A stretch of DNA of 64,000 bases, from positions 62,001-126,000 of the forward strand of contig PABH01000049.1 in the NCBI GenBank assembly GCA_002702705.1, read 5' to 3'. The translations under genes and the position numbers were made by a program. Source of the stretch: Anaerolineaceae bacterium. GTDB lineage: Bacteria; Chloroflexota; Anaerolineae; Anaerolineales; Anaerolineaceae. Below the pieces are notes generated by a model. The model saw only the letters and a program-made list of their open reading frames with translations, was not told the origin of the DNA and searched no databases. Shown piece after piece: positions 43,056 through 52,401 of this stretch. How positions within the stretch are numbered: position 1 is the first letter of the stretch; each line of letters begins with the position of its first letter.

Positions 43056-44948
43056 TTAGCGGTCTCGCCGCATAAAGCCGTTTAACATGCTACGTTTTTT
43101 CTCCGGTTCGGGAGATTTTTCCGTTGGCAGCGGCGGCAAAACCATGCCATTTTCGGTACTGCGGAACTGCATGGCATATAACCGCGCATACAATCCATTC
43201 AAAACCATTAATTCTTCATGGGTACCGATTTCTATGATCTGCCCGTTTTCAATAACGGCAATCCGGTGTGCTACTTTGATGGTGCTCAAACGATGAGCTA
43301 TGATGACCGTGGTGCGGTTTTGCATCAAGCGTTCCAACGCATCCTGTACCAATTCTTCCGATTCGTTATCTAACGAACTGGTGGCTTCATCCAGCAGGAG
43401 AATACAAGGGTCTTTCAGGATCGCACGAGCAATTGCAATACGTTGGCGCTGTCCACCGCTCAGGTTCATGCCGCGTTCTCCCACCATGGTTTCATATTGG
43501 TTGGGCAGATCAAGAATAAACTGATGCGCGTTGGCTGCTTTTGCGGCATCCATCATTTCCGCTTCACTGGCATCCAGGCGGCCATAAAGGATATTCTCAC
43601 GAATTGTGCCGCCAAATAAAATTGATTCTTGCGGAACAATCCCAATCTGATCTCGCAGGCTTTTTTGGCTGATCTGACGCAAATCGACCCCGTCAATCCG
43701 AATTGACCCGGATGAAGGATCATAAAAACGCGGAATGAGGTTAAAGATGGTGCTTTTTCCAGCCCCGCTCGGACCAACCAATGCCAGAATTTCTCCGGCC
43801 TGTACTTTCAGGGAAATATCCTTTAAAACCGGAGCCTCTTCTTCGTAGTGAAATGAAACCTGGTCAAGGGTAATTTTTCCATCAATTTGGGATAAGGTAA
43901 CGGCATCGGGTGCATCTTGAATGCTGGAGCGAATATCCAATAATTCAAATACACGCTGCACACCACCGACTGCCGTGCGCAGTTGGCCATATAAACCACT
44001 TAATCCCCCCAAACTGGCAGCGATTGAAATGCCATAGATCAAAAAACCGGCAATAGCCGCCAGGGTTAATCGTCCGGCAATTACTTCCCGTCCACCATAC
44101 CACATGATGGCAGCGATGGAAGCAAAACCCAAGAAGGACATAATCGCCATAAAAAAGGCATTATAAACGGCGATTCGTAACGATGCCCGGAAGGTTTTAT
44201 CCATGGCTTTATGATAACGAGCCGCTTCAAAAGCTTCTCGCCCAAAACTCTTGACTACTCGTATAGCTTGCAAACCTTCTTCTGCTACCACGGTAGAGGC
44301 CGCTAATTGATCTTGAACTTCGGTGCTGGCTTTTTCCACCCGCCGGCCAAACACCACTGCTACTACAATTAAGACTGGCACCAAAGCCAGAATAAACAAA
44401 GTCAAACGTGCGTTCATGCTGAAGACAATCACCACTGAACCGACCAGTGTGATCACCTGACTTAATAATGAGGTCAGGTTGTTGGTGAGCATGGTGCGCA
44501 TCTGGGTCACATCACTGGAAAGTCGGGAAACCACATCACCTACCCGTCGAACCGCAAAAAAATCTAGAGACAAACTTTGCAAATGGGTAAATAATGCGGT
44601 GCGTAAATCAAAAACAATATGTTCCCCTACATACGCTAACAAATAGGATTGTAACGAAGAAAAACTAGCCTGAAACAGGAACAGAATCACCAACACGATA
44701 GCCAGCAGGTTCAACTGGTTGTACTGTTGAGTTTTGGTCACCGAATCCAAAAGGCGCACAATCACCAACGGGAAAGCCAAACCCAAACCGCTGGAAATCA
44801 GCAGGGCAACAATTGCCAAAAACATTCTGCCTCGGTAGGGTTTCAAATACGCAAATAACCGATTCCAATTAACGGATTTTAATGAAAATGCAGGTACGTT
44901 TTCATCCCCCATTTCGGGTTTACGGCGGCGGCTGGAAGGTCTTCTCAT
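43056..44948 (-). CDS. ABC exporter, fused membrane and ATPase domains (MsbA-like)
   Basis: A 630-residue half-transporter. Six membrane segments (about 40-330) are followed by a nucleotide-binding domain: Walker A GPSGAGKST, Q loop VPQESILFGG, signature LSGGQRQRIAIARA, Walker B CILLLDEATSSLD and switch IIAHRLS. It works as a homodimer or with an unknown partner; single-gene exporters of this type move lipids, drugs or peptides. A basic Arg/Lys-rich N-terminus (RRPSSRRRKPE) is unusual but not diagnostic. AGGAG lies nine bases before the ATG. Confidence 0.93.
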   Translation of the reverse strand: MRRPSSRRRKPEMGDENVPAFSLKSVNWNRLFAYLKPYRGRMFLAIVALLISSGLGLAFPLVIVRLLDSVTKTQQYNQLNLLAIVLVILFLFQASFSSLQSYLLAYVGEHIVFDLRTALFTHLQSLSLDFFAVRRVGDVVSRLSSDVTQMRTMLTNNLTSLLSQVITLVGSVVIVFSMNARLTLFILALVPVLIVVAVVFGRRVEKASTEVQDQLAASTVVAEEGLQAIRVVKSFGREAFEAARYHKAMDKTFRASLRIAVYNAFFMAIMSFLGFASIAAIMWYGGREVIAGRLTLAAIAGFLIYGISIAASLGGLSGLYGQLRTAVGGVQRVFELLDIRSSIQDAPDAVTLSQIDGKITLDQVSFHYEEEAPVLKDISLKVQAGEILALVGPSGAGKSTIFNLIPRFYDPSSGSIRIDGVDLRQISQKSLRDQIGIVPQESILFGGTIRENILYGRLDASEAEMMDAAKAANAHQFILDLPNQYETMVGERGMNLSGGQRQRIAIARAILKDPCILLLDEATSSLDNESEELVQDALERLMQNRTTVIIAHRLSTIKVAHRIAVIENGQIIEIGTHEELMVLNGLYARLYAMQFRSTENGMVLPPLPTEKSPEPEKKRSMLNGFMRRDR

Positions 44949-45101
44949 ATTGTTTTTCTCCTGTTTGAATCATACCAGCGCCTTCTACCAAGTGCGAGAA
45001 ATTGTATGCAGATTGATCCTCCAACTCGCCTAAAACTTAACGCGCTGGCCATTCAATCCAGGAATTTTTACCCCTCAAACCATCCCACAAGCTCGAATCA
45101 T

Positions 45102-45130
45102 TTGACGCTTTTGGCTTTGCTGTGTAAACT
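45102..45130 (+). promoter_or_regulatory. Promoter of the nitrilase-family gene
   Basis: TTGACG (45102-45107), 17 bp, TAAACT (45125-45130), 30 bp before the start codon. Confidence 0.6.
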
Positions 45131-45159
45131 GAATACATTGTCGTTAATGGAGGATTCGT

Positions 45160-45939
45160 ATGCAAATTGATCTGTTTGCCGCTCAATTTCCGGTAACTTT
45201 ATCACTTCAAGATAACCTGAAACAAATGCGATCCATGCTGGAAGGCCTGCCGCCGCAGAGTTGGGTGGTATTTCCGGAAGGTTCGTTATCCGGTTACGCC
45301 TACGATTTATCCTTTTTAAAACAATTAAACGCGCAAAATTTGCGTTTGGCGTTAAATGAATTACAGGGGTTGGCGCGAGAAAAAGAACTTTACATCTGGT
45401 TTGGCAGTTTGTGGAACAAAGATATCCGTTGGTATAACATGACTTTTGGTTTAACCCCTTCCGGACAGCGCTTCACATACCGCAAAGTTAATCTGGCAAA
45501 TGTTGAACGCGGCGTCATCACCCAGGGGGATACACTTTCTGTGCATATCGTCAATACCAATCAGGGCGAAGTGCCGGTTGGTATCCAAATTTGCCGCGAA
45601 TTACGGCACCCGGAACAGTGGCGCTGGCTGGCTGTAAAAGGGGCACAGGTCTTCCTGCACACGGCTTTTGCCATTAATGATCCGGGGGTGTTACCGGTTT
45701 GGCGTTCGCACCTTGTCAGCCGGGCTGCCGAAAATCAACGCTTTGTGGTCAGCGTTAACAGCACCGGTATGAGCGGTCAAAACAGCCCAACTACCGTCAT
45801 TGCCCCCAATGGACGCATCATTGGCGAATTACCACCCCATGTCACCGACCGTTTACATGTTCGCCTGGATCTTTCGCTCACAGATGACGTCTACGTAAAA
45901 CAGACTCGCCGTGAATTGGTTAAGGTGACAGGGAATTGA
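45160..45939 (+). CDS. Carbon-nitrogen hydrolase (nitrilase superfamily)
   Basis: A 259-residue amidase or nitrilase-like enzyme with the complete triad Glu40 (FPEGSLSG), Lys109 (YRKVNL) and Cys145 (GIQICREL). The second Glu position is in the VERGVI stretch. Known members hydrolyse amides (for example omega-amidase, N-carbamyl amino acids) or nitriles; the exact substrate cannot be told. GGAGG lies six bases before the ATG. It stands alone between an ABC exporter and the end of the aro operon, and a TAGGTTGAGCA repeat begins 13 bp after its stop. Confidence 0.9.
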   Translation: MQIDLFAAQFPVTLSLQDNLKQMRSMLEGLPPQSWVVFPEGSLSGYAYDLSFLKQLNAQNLRLALNELQGLAREKELYIWFGSLWNKDIRWYNMTFGLTPSGQRFTYRKVNLANVERGVITQGDTLSVHIVNTNQGEVPVGIQICRELRHPEQWRWLAVKGAQVFLHTAFAINDPGVLPVWRSHLVSRAAENQRFVVSVNSTGMSGQNSPTTVIAPNGRIIGELPPHVTDRLHVRLDLSLTDDVYVKQTRRELVKVTGN

Positions 45940-45952
45940 TATACCCACAGGG

Positions 45953-46149
45953 GTAGGTTGAGCAAAAACTGGATTAAATCTAACTTCTTTTCAAATTAAT
46001 ACGGTAAAAAATTTCCGTTGTTTGCAACGTGCCCAACAGGAACCCACGATTATCATAAATTGTTGGGCATGTGGCTGTTCATGTTAAACACCAGTTATTC
46101 ATATTTTCCTAGAGAAGGAAGTTGGTTAATGAGACCTTGCCCAACCTAG
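45953..46149. repeat. Two TAGGTTGGGCA elements in opposite orientation
   Basis: The left unit runs from GTAGGTTGAGCA (45953) to GTGCCCAACAGG (46040). The right unit, on the minus strand, runs from TAGGTTGGGCA at 46148 to TGCCCAAC at 46064. The right unit overlaps the aroQ stop codon (46146-46148), which is the TAG of the repeat. Confidence 0.75.
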
Positions 46150-46592
46150 ACTTCGCTTATCATTTCTCGTAAAGCGCGTAACCCAAGCACATAGGAATAC
46201 CAGCCAAACCCGGCAATCGTTCCTTTGCATACGGGACCAATCAATGACCTGTGGCGGAATTCTTCCCTGGCCTGGGTATTGGAAAGATGAATTTCAATGA
46301 CCGGAATCGAAATGACTGCTATCGCATCGCGCAGCACCACGGAGGTGTGGGTATAGCCGCCCGCATTAAACAATACACCGCCGGCCCAATCATCCGCCTG
46401 TTGGAGCGCCGTCACCAGTTGGCCTTCCCCGTTAAACTGCTGACAGGTTACTTCGAGATCCAATTCCTGGCCCAAATCCACCAGGGCTCGATCAATTTCA
46501 GCCAACGTTTTTACCCCATAAATACCCGGTTCGCGTTTTCCTAATAAATTTAGGTTCGCACCATGTAAAACCAAAACCTTTTTTTTCATCAT
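46146..46592 (-). CDS. aroQ: 3-dehydroquinate dehydratase, type II
   Basis: A 148-residue dehydratase of the dodecameric type II family: VLVLHGANLNLLGKREPGIYG with the catalytic Tyr25 in the flexible loop, FNAGGYTHTSVVLRDAI, and IEIHLSNTQAREEFR with the His base. It converts 3-dehydroquinate to 3-dehydroshikimate, step 3 of the shikimate pathway. The ATG overlaps the aroB stop by four bases (ATGA), so the proteins are coupled; a second ATG three bases later could also be used. It is the last gene of the aro operon, and its TAG stop is part of a dispersed repeat. Confidence 0.96.
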   Translation of the reverse strand: MMKKKVLVLHGANLNLLGKREPGIYGVKTLAEIDRALVDLGQELDLEVTCQQFNGEGQLVTALQQADDWAGGVLFNAGGYTHTSVVLRDAIAVISIPVIEIHLSNTQAREEFRHRSLIGPVCKGTIAGFGWYSYVLGLRALREMISEV

Positions 46593-48181
46593 ATCCCTTC
46601 CTGCTGGCAGCCTTCTTCCACCTGCAACCCGGTTAATACGGTTCGGACCAGACGGGGGTTGACCTCATATCCTGTTCTGGCTTCTCCTACCCGCAGCGGC
46701 AAAGCAAACCGAACCACACCGCCGGATCGTTTTTTGTCATGCTGCATAACCATCATCACTTTTTCCAAATCCATACCCGCCGGGATACACACCGGCAGTC
46801 CCACTTTCACCAGGGTCTCAAAAATATCCGTAACCAGATTATCCGCTAAAACCAGCCCCATATCTTCCGCAAGCTGTGCTTCCGCTAACAATCCCAGGCC
46901 CACCGCTTCGCCATGTTTTAACTTAAAATCGGAGACCAATTCCAAGGCGTGCCCGATGGTGTGCCCTAAATTAAGCACTGCCCGGCGCCCTTGTTCCAGT
47001 GGGTCTTCACAGATGATCTTAATTTTAACCGCCATTGCATCTGTCACCAACCGCGTCAGATTAAACTGCCAATCTCCAGCGCATAATTGAAATAAATTTG
47101 GATCGGCAATCAGGCCGTGTTTGATAACTTCTCCCATACCATTGCGTAATTCAACGGCAGGCAGGGTCTTCAGGCAGTCAGGGTCAGCCAGAATTAAACG
47201 CGGGGCATGGAAAGCCCCAATCAGATTTTTACCAGCTGGTAGGTCCGCCCCGGTTTTTCCACCCAGTCCGGCATCCACCATCGCCAGCAAAGAGGTGGGG
47301 CAGACCACCCAGGATACACCGCGTTTGTAGGTGGCGGCGGCAAACCCCGCCAGGTCACTTACCACTCCTCCGCCCAGCGCCAACACCGTGCTGCCGCGTT
47401 CCAGGCCTGCATTTAAAAACGCTTGCCAGATTTTTTCGACCGTATCAATGGTCTTAAATGCTTCACCAGGGTTAAGGGACACAAAAGCAGTGGTATAACC
47501 GGCTTGTTCAAGCGAAGTAAGCACCACCTTGCGGTAGTGGGCTGCCACATTGCGGTCGCTGACCACCACCACCGGACCCTTTAAACCGTATTGTTTGCAA
47601 TATGCACCCACCTCAGCCAACAGGCCCGGCTTAACGAAAACGTCATAACCGCTGCCCATTCCGGTCACATGGAATAAACCCAAATGGCGCTGCACAAGGT
47701 CAGCCGCTTCCGTGATGGAGAGAGTTTTTACATCAAGCGGATCAAAAGACTGGTAATGTGCAGTCCGTTTCTCCAGCAAGGACTTTAATTTTTGCGGCAA
47801 GTTGTCTGCTATCAAGGGTCTTTTTGTGTCTGCTGTTTTTAATCGATTCAGCAAAGTTTCCTCGCTGGCCATCAGGCATACAATTTGCCCGTTCTGGTTA
47901 ACCAAACGGCGGTTTTCTCCATTTAACAATGCACCGCCGCCCAGTGCAACCACACTTCCTGTGTTATCTTGAATAATTTCTTTTAGGGCCGCAGTTTCCA
48001 GAACACGGAAGGCTGCTTCTCCTTCGTTTTCAAATAATTCGGGAATGGATCGGTTAGATCGATTTTCGATCCAAACATCCAGATCGACAAAATCACGATT
48101 TAACTTCTGAGCCAATATTTTTCCCACACTGGTTTTTCCGCTGCCGGGTGGGCCATAAAGAAAGATTGTTTTTGGATTCAT
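46589..48181 (-). CDS. aroKB: Bifunctional shikimate kinase / 3-dehydroquinate synthase
   Basis: A 530-residue fusion. Residues 1-165 are a shikimate kinase (P-loop GPPGSGKTS at 10-18, DLDVWIENRS for shikimate binding, VVALGGGALL). Residues about 185-530 are 3-dehydroquinate synthase (ALGGGVVSDLAGFAAATYKRG for NAD, LNLGHTIGHALE with metal-binding His, KHGEAVGLGL). It performs steps 5 and 2 of the pathway with one polypeptide. Start 48181 follows GGGAGG and overlaps the aroC stop by four bases. The order kinase-synthase is opposite to the reaction order, so channelling between them is not obvious. Both active sites look complete. Confidence 0.95.
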   Translation of the reverse strand: MNPKTIFLYGPPGSGKTSVGKILAQKLNRDFVDLDVWIENRSNRSIPELFENEGEAAFRVLETAALKEIIQDNTGSVVALGGGALLNGENRRLVNQNGQIVCLMASEETLLNRLKTADTKRPLIADNLPQKLKSLLEKRTAHYQSFDPLDVKTLSITEAADLVQRHLGLFHVTGMGSGYDVFVKPGLLAEVGAYCKQYGLKGPVVVVSDRNVAAHYRKVVLTSLEQAGYTTAFVSLNPGEAFKTIDTVEKIWQAFLNAGLERGSTVLALGGGVVSDLAGFAAATYKRGVSWVVCPTSLLAMVDAGLGGKTGADLPAGKNLIGAFHAPRLILADPDCLKTLPAVELRNGMGEVIKHGLIADPNLFQLCAGDWQFNLTRLVTDAMAVKIKIICEDPLEQGRRAVLNLGHTIGHALELVSDFKLKHGEAVGLGLLAEAQLAEDMGLVLADNLVTDIFETLVKVGLPVCIPAGMDLEKVMMVMQHDKKRSGGVVRFALPLRVGEARTGYEVNPRLVRTVLTGLQVEEGCQQEGI

Positions 48182-49353
48182 GATTCCTCCCACCACACAA
48201 ATTTTTGCTCTTGTAACAGTAAATCTTCCAATCGAGTTTTTCTTAAATTTTCAAAGCGAGGTTTCATTTCTTCGAGGGAATCCCCGCCTAATTTTTCGAT
48301 TAAGGCATCTGCCAGCACAAAACAGGTCATGGCTTCCAGGATCACTACCGCACGCGGTACCGGACAAAAATCGGAACGTTCATAAACGGTTTCAGTTTCC
48401 TGTCCGGATGCCAGGTTTACCGTTTGTTGTGGTTTGAGTGTGGTGGCGATGGGTTTCATTGCAACCCTTAACCATAACGGTTGACCGGTGGTCATGCCGC
48501 CTTCCAAACCACCATCGTGGTTCGTGGGGCGTACCAGAGTACCGTTTTCCAATAAGATCGGGTCATGCACGGCTGTGCCGGGAAGCGCCGCGTTCTGAAA
48601 GGCATCCCCTATTTCAACGCCCTTCATAGCTTGCACACTTAACATGGCTGCTGCCAATCGGGCATCCAGGCGGCGGTCATACTGCACATACGAACCCAAA
48701 CCGGCCGGCAGACCCAAAGCAAATACCTCAATCACCCCACCCAGGGTATCTTTGGCCTGCATGATATCTTTTACCGTTTTTTGCATGGCCTGGTCTGCAT
48801 CAGGATCGGGGCAGCCGCTGAGGGCTTCCTTACCCAACAAAAACCGTTCTTCAAATGTATACCGACTTAAATCAGCCTGTACGGCTCCAATTGCGCTAAC
48901 GTAACCACCGACTTGAATATCAAACTGCGCTAATAACTGGCGGCAAACCGCTCCCACTGCCACTCGTGAAGTGGTTTCCCGGGCGGATGCACGTTCCAAT
49001 ACCGGGCGGATATCGTCAAAACCATATTTCACCAGACCACTCAAATCCGCGTGGCCTGGCCGTGGGGTGGTGTAACTGTCGATTTCCTTTCCCAACCAGC
49101 GGCGGTGATCCCGGTTCTCCACCACCAAGGTGATCGGTGCGCCATTGGTTTTGCCGCCCATTACTCCGGAGAGAATGTGCACCTGGTCTTTTTCGATGCC
49201 CATCCGCCCACCAGCCCCCAATGATTTCTGGCGGCGTGCCAGATCCTCGTTGATTTTTTCCACCTGCAGTGGTAACCCTGCTGGAATACCTTCCAAAATT
49301 GCTGTCATTTGCGGACCGTGTGATTCACCTGCCGTTAAAAAACAAATCGCCAT
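48178..49353 (-). CDS. aroC: Chorismate synthase
   Basis: A 391-residue enzyme that makes chorismate from EPSP with reduced FMN. Family signature GESHGPQMTAILEGIPAGLP at 8-27, the RPGHADLSGLVKYGFDD region, ASARETTSRVAVGAV and GGMTTGQPLWLRVAMKP. Length is at the upper normal range. Two bases separate it from the aroE stop. It is in the middle of the aro operon, and its end overlaps aroKB. Confidence 0.97.
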   Translation of the reverse strand: MAICFLTAGESHGPQMTAILEGIPAGLPLQVEKINEDLARRQKSLGAGGRMGIEKDQVHILSGVMGGKTNGAPITLVVENRDHRRWLGKEIDSYTTPRPGHADLSGLVKYGFDDIRPVLERASARETTSRVAVGAVCRQLLAQFDIQVGGYVSAIGAVQADLSRYTFEERFLLGKEALSGCPDPDADQAMQKTVKDIMQAKDTLGGVIEVFALGLPAGLGSYVQYDRRLDARLAAAMLSVQAMKGVEIGDAFQNAALPGTAVHDPILLENGTLVRPTNHDGGLEGGMTTGQPLWLRVAMKPIATTLKPQQTVNLASGQETETVYERSDFCPVPRAVVILEAMTCFVLADALIEKLGGDSLEEMKPRFENLRKTRLEDLLLQEQKFVWWEES

Positions 49354-49355
49354 TT

Positions 49356-50219
49356 TTATTTTTCCTCCAACCCCAGTTTTCGTTTTACCGCTGATTCCAT
49401 CGTTTGCACGGAAGGCTTTTTTCCCGTCCAGGCTTCAAATGCCAAAGCAGCCTGATAAACCAGCATCCCCAATCCACTCAACGCCAGATTTCCTTGTGAC
49501 TTTGTGAATGTCAACAACGCTGTTTGGATGGGATTGTAAACCAGATCATATACCACCAAACCCGGCGGCAGTGTTACATTGTTTGTCAGTGGGCTTTCAT
49601 TAATATTGGGAAACAAACCGATGGGGGTTGTATTTACCATCAGTTTAAATTTGTTCAAAAAAGAGGATTTTTGGATTGCATCCCATAAAGAAGTACTCAC
49701 ATTCGGAAAACCAAGTGTCTCCACCAGGTCCTGTGCCTGTGCCAGGCGGCGCGCGACAACATTCACCTGCCAACCCTGCTCGGCCAGGGCAAATACCACT
49801 GCTCGAGCCGCCCCGCCTGCACCCAACACCAGTGCCTGTTGGTGAGGCATTACACTTTCCGGCACAAACCGTACCAGGTCCAGCCAAAAACCGGGGGCAT
49901 CGGTGTTTTCACCAATTAAACGGCCATCTTTGTTATATACCGTGTTCACAGCCCCAATTGCCTGTGCCGAAGGGGTTAATCCATCCAGGTAAGGTAAAAC
50001 GGTCTGTTTATAGGGAATGGTGATATTAATACCATCCAATTCACCGCTGCGAACTTGATCCAGCACAAGTGCTAAATTTTCCATTTGCGGCAGTGGCAGT
50101 AAACGATAAATACCGGTCAATCCGGTTTCGGTTAGTGCGGTTTTATGCAGTAGGGGTGAAAAGCTGTGTTCCAGTGGATACCCCACTAATCCCAGCCGCC
50201 AAATTTTTTGTGGTTTCAC
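49356..50219 (-). CDS. aroE: Shikimate dehydrogenase
   Basis: A 287-residue NADPH-dependent enzyme that reduces 3-dehydroshikimate to shikimate. Marks: LVGYPLEHSFSPLLHKTAL at 11-29 with the shikimate-binding SFSP, GINITIPYKQTVLPYLD with the catalytic Lys, GENTDAPGF with Asp, the GAGGAARAV nucleotide loop and MVNTTPIGLFP. The start overlaps the aroA stop by four bases. It shares the operon with all other pathway genes. Confidence 0.96.
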   Translation of the reverse strand: MKPQKIWRLGLVGYPLEHSFSPLLHKTALTETGLTGIYRLLPLPQMENLALVLDQVRSGELDGINITIPYKQTVLPYLDGLTPSAQAIGAVNTVYNKDGRLIGENTDAPGFWLDLVRFVPESVMPHQQALVLGAGGAARAVVFALAEQGWQVNVVARRLAQAQDLVETLGFPNVSTSLWDAIQKSSFLNKFKLMVNTTPIGLFPNINESPLTNNVTLPPGLVVYDLVYNPIQTALLTFTKSQGNLALSGLGMLVYQAALAFEAWTGKKPSVQTMESAVKRKLGLEEK

Positions 50220-51535
50220 AAGGTTACTCCCATTTCTTTTAACATCTCAAAAAAACATGGAAAGGATTGGGTGACCATATCCGCCCCTTCTACCGTTACA
50301 CCATTTTCGGACGCTAACCCAGCCACTGCCAGTGACATGGCCAGACGGTGATCCCCTCGACTATGGCCGCTGCCGCCCGGTACTTTTCCCGTTCCACGGA
50401 TCACAAATCCATCGGGCTGTTCTTGAATTTGGACCCCAATCGCTGATAATTGTTGGCATAGTTCCTGAATGCGGTCCGATTCTTTATAACGCAGTTCCAA
50501 CGCATCCCGAACCACCGTTTCACCTTGAGCGTAAGCAGCCGCGACGGCAAAGACCGGAAATTCATCAATCATCCGTACCACCTCATCCCCGGCAACTGTA
50601 GTTCCGGTTAAGGCACTGCTAATGACCCGAATAGAACCGATCGGTTCTCCAGCTATTTCACCCGTAATTTCCATCTCAATTTTCGCACCCATTTTCTTTA
50701 AAACATCCAGTAAACCCGTACGTCTGGGATTCAGCCCAACCCCTTCCAGGTGTAGTTCGGAATCCGGTGTAATTAAAGTGGCGACAATCAAAAATGCCGC
50801 GGCGGACATATCGCCAGGTAGTCGGATGTTAAGTGGTAACAAAGGTTGGGTAATGGGCTGCATGGTTACACTTAACCTATCCACAAAAAGCGGAACACCC
50901 ATCGCTCGTAATAATCTTTCGCTGTGGTCGCGTGAAGGTCCAGGCTCGATAATTGTCAGATCCTGCCCAGCTGCTAATCCAGCCAATAACACACAGGTCT
51001 TAACCTGCGCACTGGCTTGTTGTAAATGGATCGTGCCGCCTTTTAATTTTATACCCTGGTTTCGTTTTTGAATCACCAACGGGGCAGTTCCTTCAGGGCT
51101 GGCTTGAATTTCAACACCCATCATTTGCAGTGGTTCAACGATACGCTGCATGGGACGTTTTCTGAGCCCATCGCTGCCGTCGAGGGTAACCTGGATTCCA
51201 CAGGCCGCCATTGCCCCTGCCATCAGCCGAATGGTGGTGGCAGAATGTCCACAGTATAAGGGCAATGTGGGGGAAGTAAACCCGTCCAGGCCCTTGCCCT
51301 CAACGGTTAAAACCGTTCCATCCAAATGCCATTTCACACCTAACTTCTCCAGTGCGGTTAACATGACCTGGGTTACGCCCGAATCAAGAAAATTACTGAT
51401 GCGGCTTTTACCTTGTGCTAAAGCAGAAAACAAGGCTGCCCGGTGGGATAAAGATTTATCACCCGGTAAAACCAGGTCGGTTTGTTGATTAAATAAAGCA
51501 AATAAGTGCTTGGATGGAGGAATAAATACGTTCAT
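50216..51535 (-). CDS. aroA: 3-phosphoshikimate 1-carboxyvinyltransferase (EPSP synthase)
   Basis: A 439-residue enzyme that joins PEP to shikimate-3-phosphate; it is the target of glyphosate. Marks: LPGDKSLSHRAALFSALAQG at 23-42, YCGHSATTIRLMAGAMA, RPMQRIVEPL and DEFPVFAVAAAYAQGE with the catalytic Asp, then GDHRLAMSLAVAG. The loop normally reading N-S-G-T-T has C-G-H-S-A-T-T, the pattern of class II enzymes. The start overlaps tyrA by four bases. Confidence 0.96.
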   Translation of the reverse strand: MNVFIPPSKHLFALFNQQTDLVLPGDKSLSHRAALFSALAQGKSRISNFLDSGVTQVMLTALEKLGVKWHLDGTVLTVEGKGLDGFTSPTLPLYCGHSATTIRLMAGAMAACGIQVTLDGSDGLRKRPMQRIVEPLQMMGVEIQASPEGTAPLVIQKRNQGIKLKGGTIHLQQASAQVKTCVLLAGLAAGQDLTIIEPGPSRDHSERLLRAMGVPLFVDRLSVTMQPITQPLLPLNIRLPGDMSAAAFLIVATLITPDSELHLEGVGLNPRRTGLLDVLKKMGAKIEMEITGEIAGEPIGSIRVISSALTGTTVAGDEVVRMIDEFPVFAVAAAYAQGETVVRDALELRYKESDRIQELCQQLSAIGVQIQEQPDGFVIRGTGKVPGGSGHSRGDHRLAMSLAVAGLASENGVTVEGADMVTQSFPCFFEMLKEMGVTL

Positions 51536-52401
51536 GAGGATAAATGTTCCTTTGTGATGATGTCCTGGTGTTGTTCTTTGCCGGTGGTTAATACTTTGTT
51601 TAAGCTGTCAAAGTTCTCATTTTCCAATAGATTCCTGACAAGATCCAATTGTTTGGAAAATTGCTCCAAAACAGACAAAACCTGTAAGCGGTTGGTTTTT
51701 AAAATATCAGCCATCATTTGTAAAGAAGAACTCGCCAGGCGGGTGGTGCTTAACCAGCCCGTAGCGGTTAAAGGGGCTGCCTCTTGTGGGGTAATGCCTG
51801 CCATTAAATTTGCTAATAAAAAGGGAAAATGACTGGTAATAGCTGTTATATGGTCATGGGTTTCCGCGTCCAACCACAGCGGTTTTGCCCCAATGTTCAC
51901 AGCAATCGCTTCTGCCAGCTGAATTGAAAACGGTTTTGAATTGGGCAAATTGACCAACACAAATGGGCTGCCATGAAATAGATCCGCTTCCGCGTTTTTT
52001 AACGTAAATTCTGTTTTTCCACACATCGGGTGGCCGCCAACTGCCGAAAACTGATTGGGCATTTGTGCCAAGGCCTGGCATACCTGCTGTTTGGTGGATC
52101 CCAAATCGATCACAACAGCCCCTTCTGGTTTCCAATCGGGTAAAGACTCGATCAACTTTAAGATAGTTAACACCGGCGTTGCCAGGATAATTACATCCGC
52201 CTGCGGTAATATCTCTTGAGGTGAATCGCTGATCAAGTCAACAATCTGATGTTGGGTTGCGAAACGAATTGTCTCCGGGTTTTGATCTACCGCCAGAATT
52301 TTCTGACAGGTACCACGTAAGGCCAGTGCTAATGAGCCGCCCATCAGGCCTAACCCGATGATGGCGATCTTTTGTTTGCTGAGATCAAAACCGGATTCCA
52401 T
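51532..52401 (-). CDS. tyrA: Prephenate dehydrogenase
   Basis: A 289-residue NAD-dependent enzyme that makes 4-hydroxyphenylpyruvate from prephenate. N-terminal GLGLMGGSLALALRG (Rossmann), VIDLGSTKQQV, SAVGGHPMCGKTE with the catalytic His, and HDHITAITSHFPFLLANL in the helical C-terminal dimer domain. There is no ACT domain, so feedback control would have to rest on other enzymes or the leader. Start and the preceding stop share one base (TAATG). Its presence in the operon matches the Tyr-rich leader. Confidence 0.95.
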   Translation of the reverse strand: MESGFDLSKQKIAIIGLGLMGGSLALALRGTCQKILAVDQNPETIRFATQHQIVDLISDSPQEILPQADVIILATPVLTILKLIESLPDWKPEGAVVIDLGSTKQQVCQALAQMPNQFSAVGGHPMCGKTEFTLKNAEADLFHGSPFVLVNLPNSKPFSIQLAEAIAVNIGAKPLWLDAETHDHITAITSHFPFLLANLMAGITPQEAAPLTATGWLSTTRLASSSLQMMADILKTNRLQVLSVLEQFSKQLDLVRNLLENENFDSLNKVLTTGKEQHQDIITKEHLSS

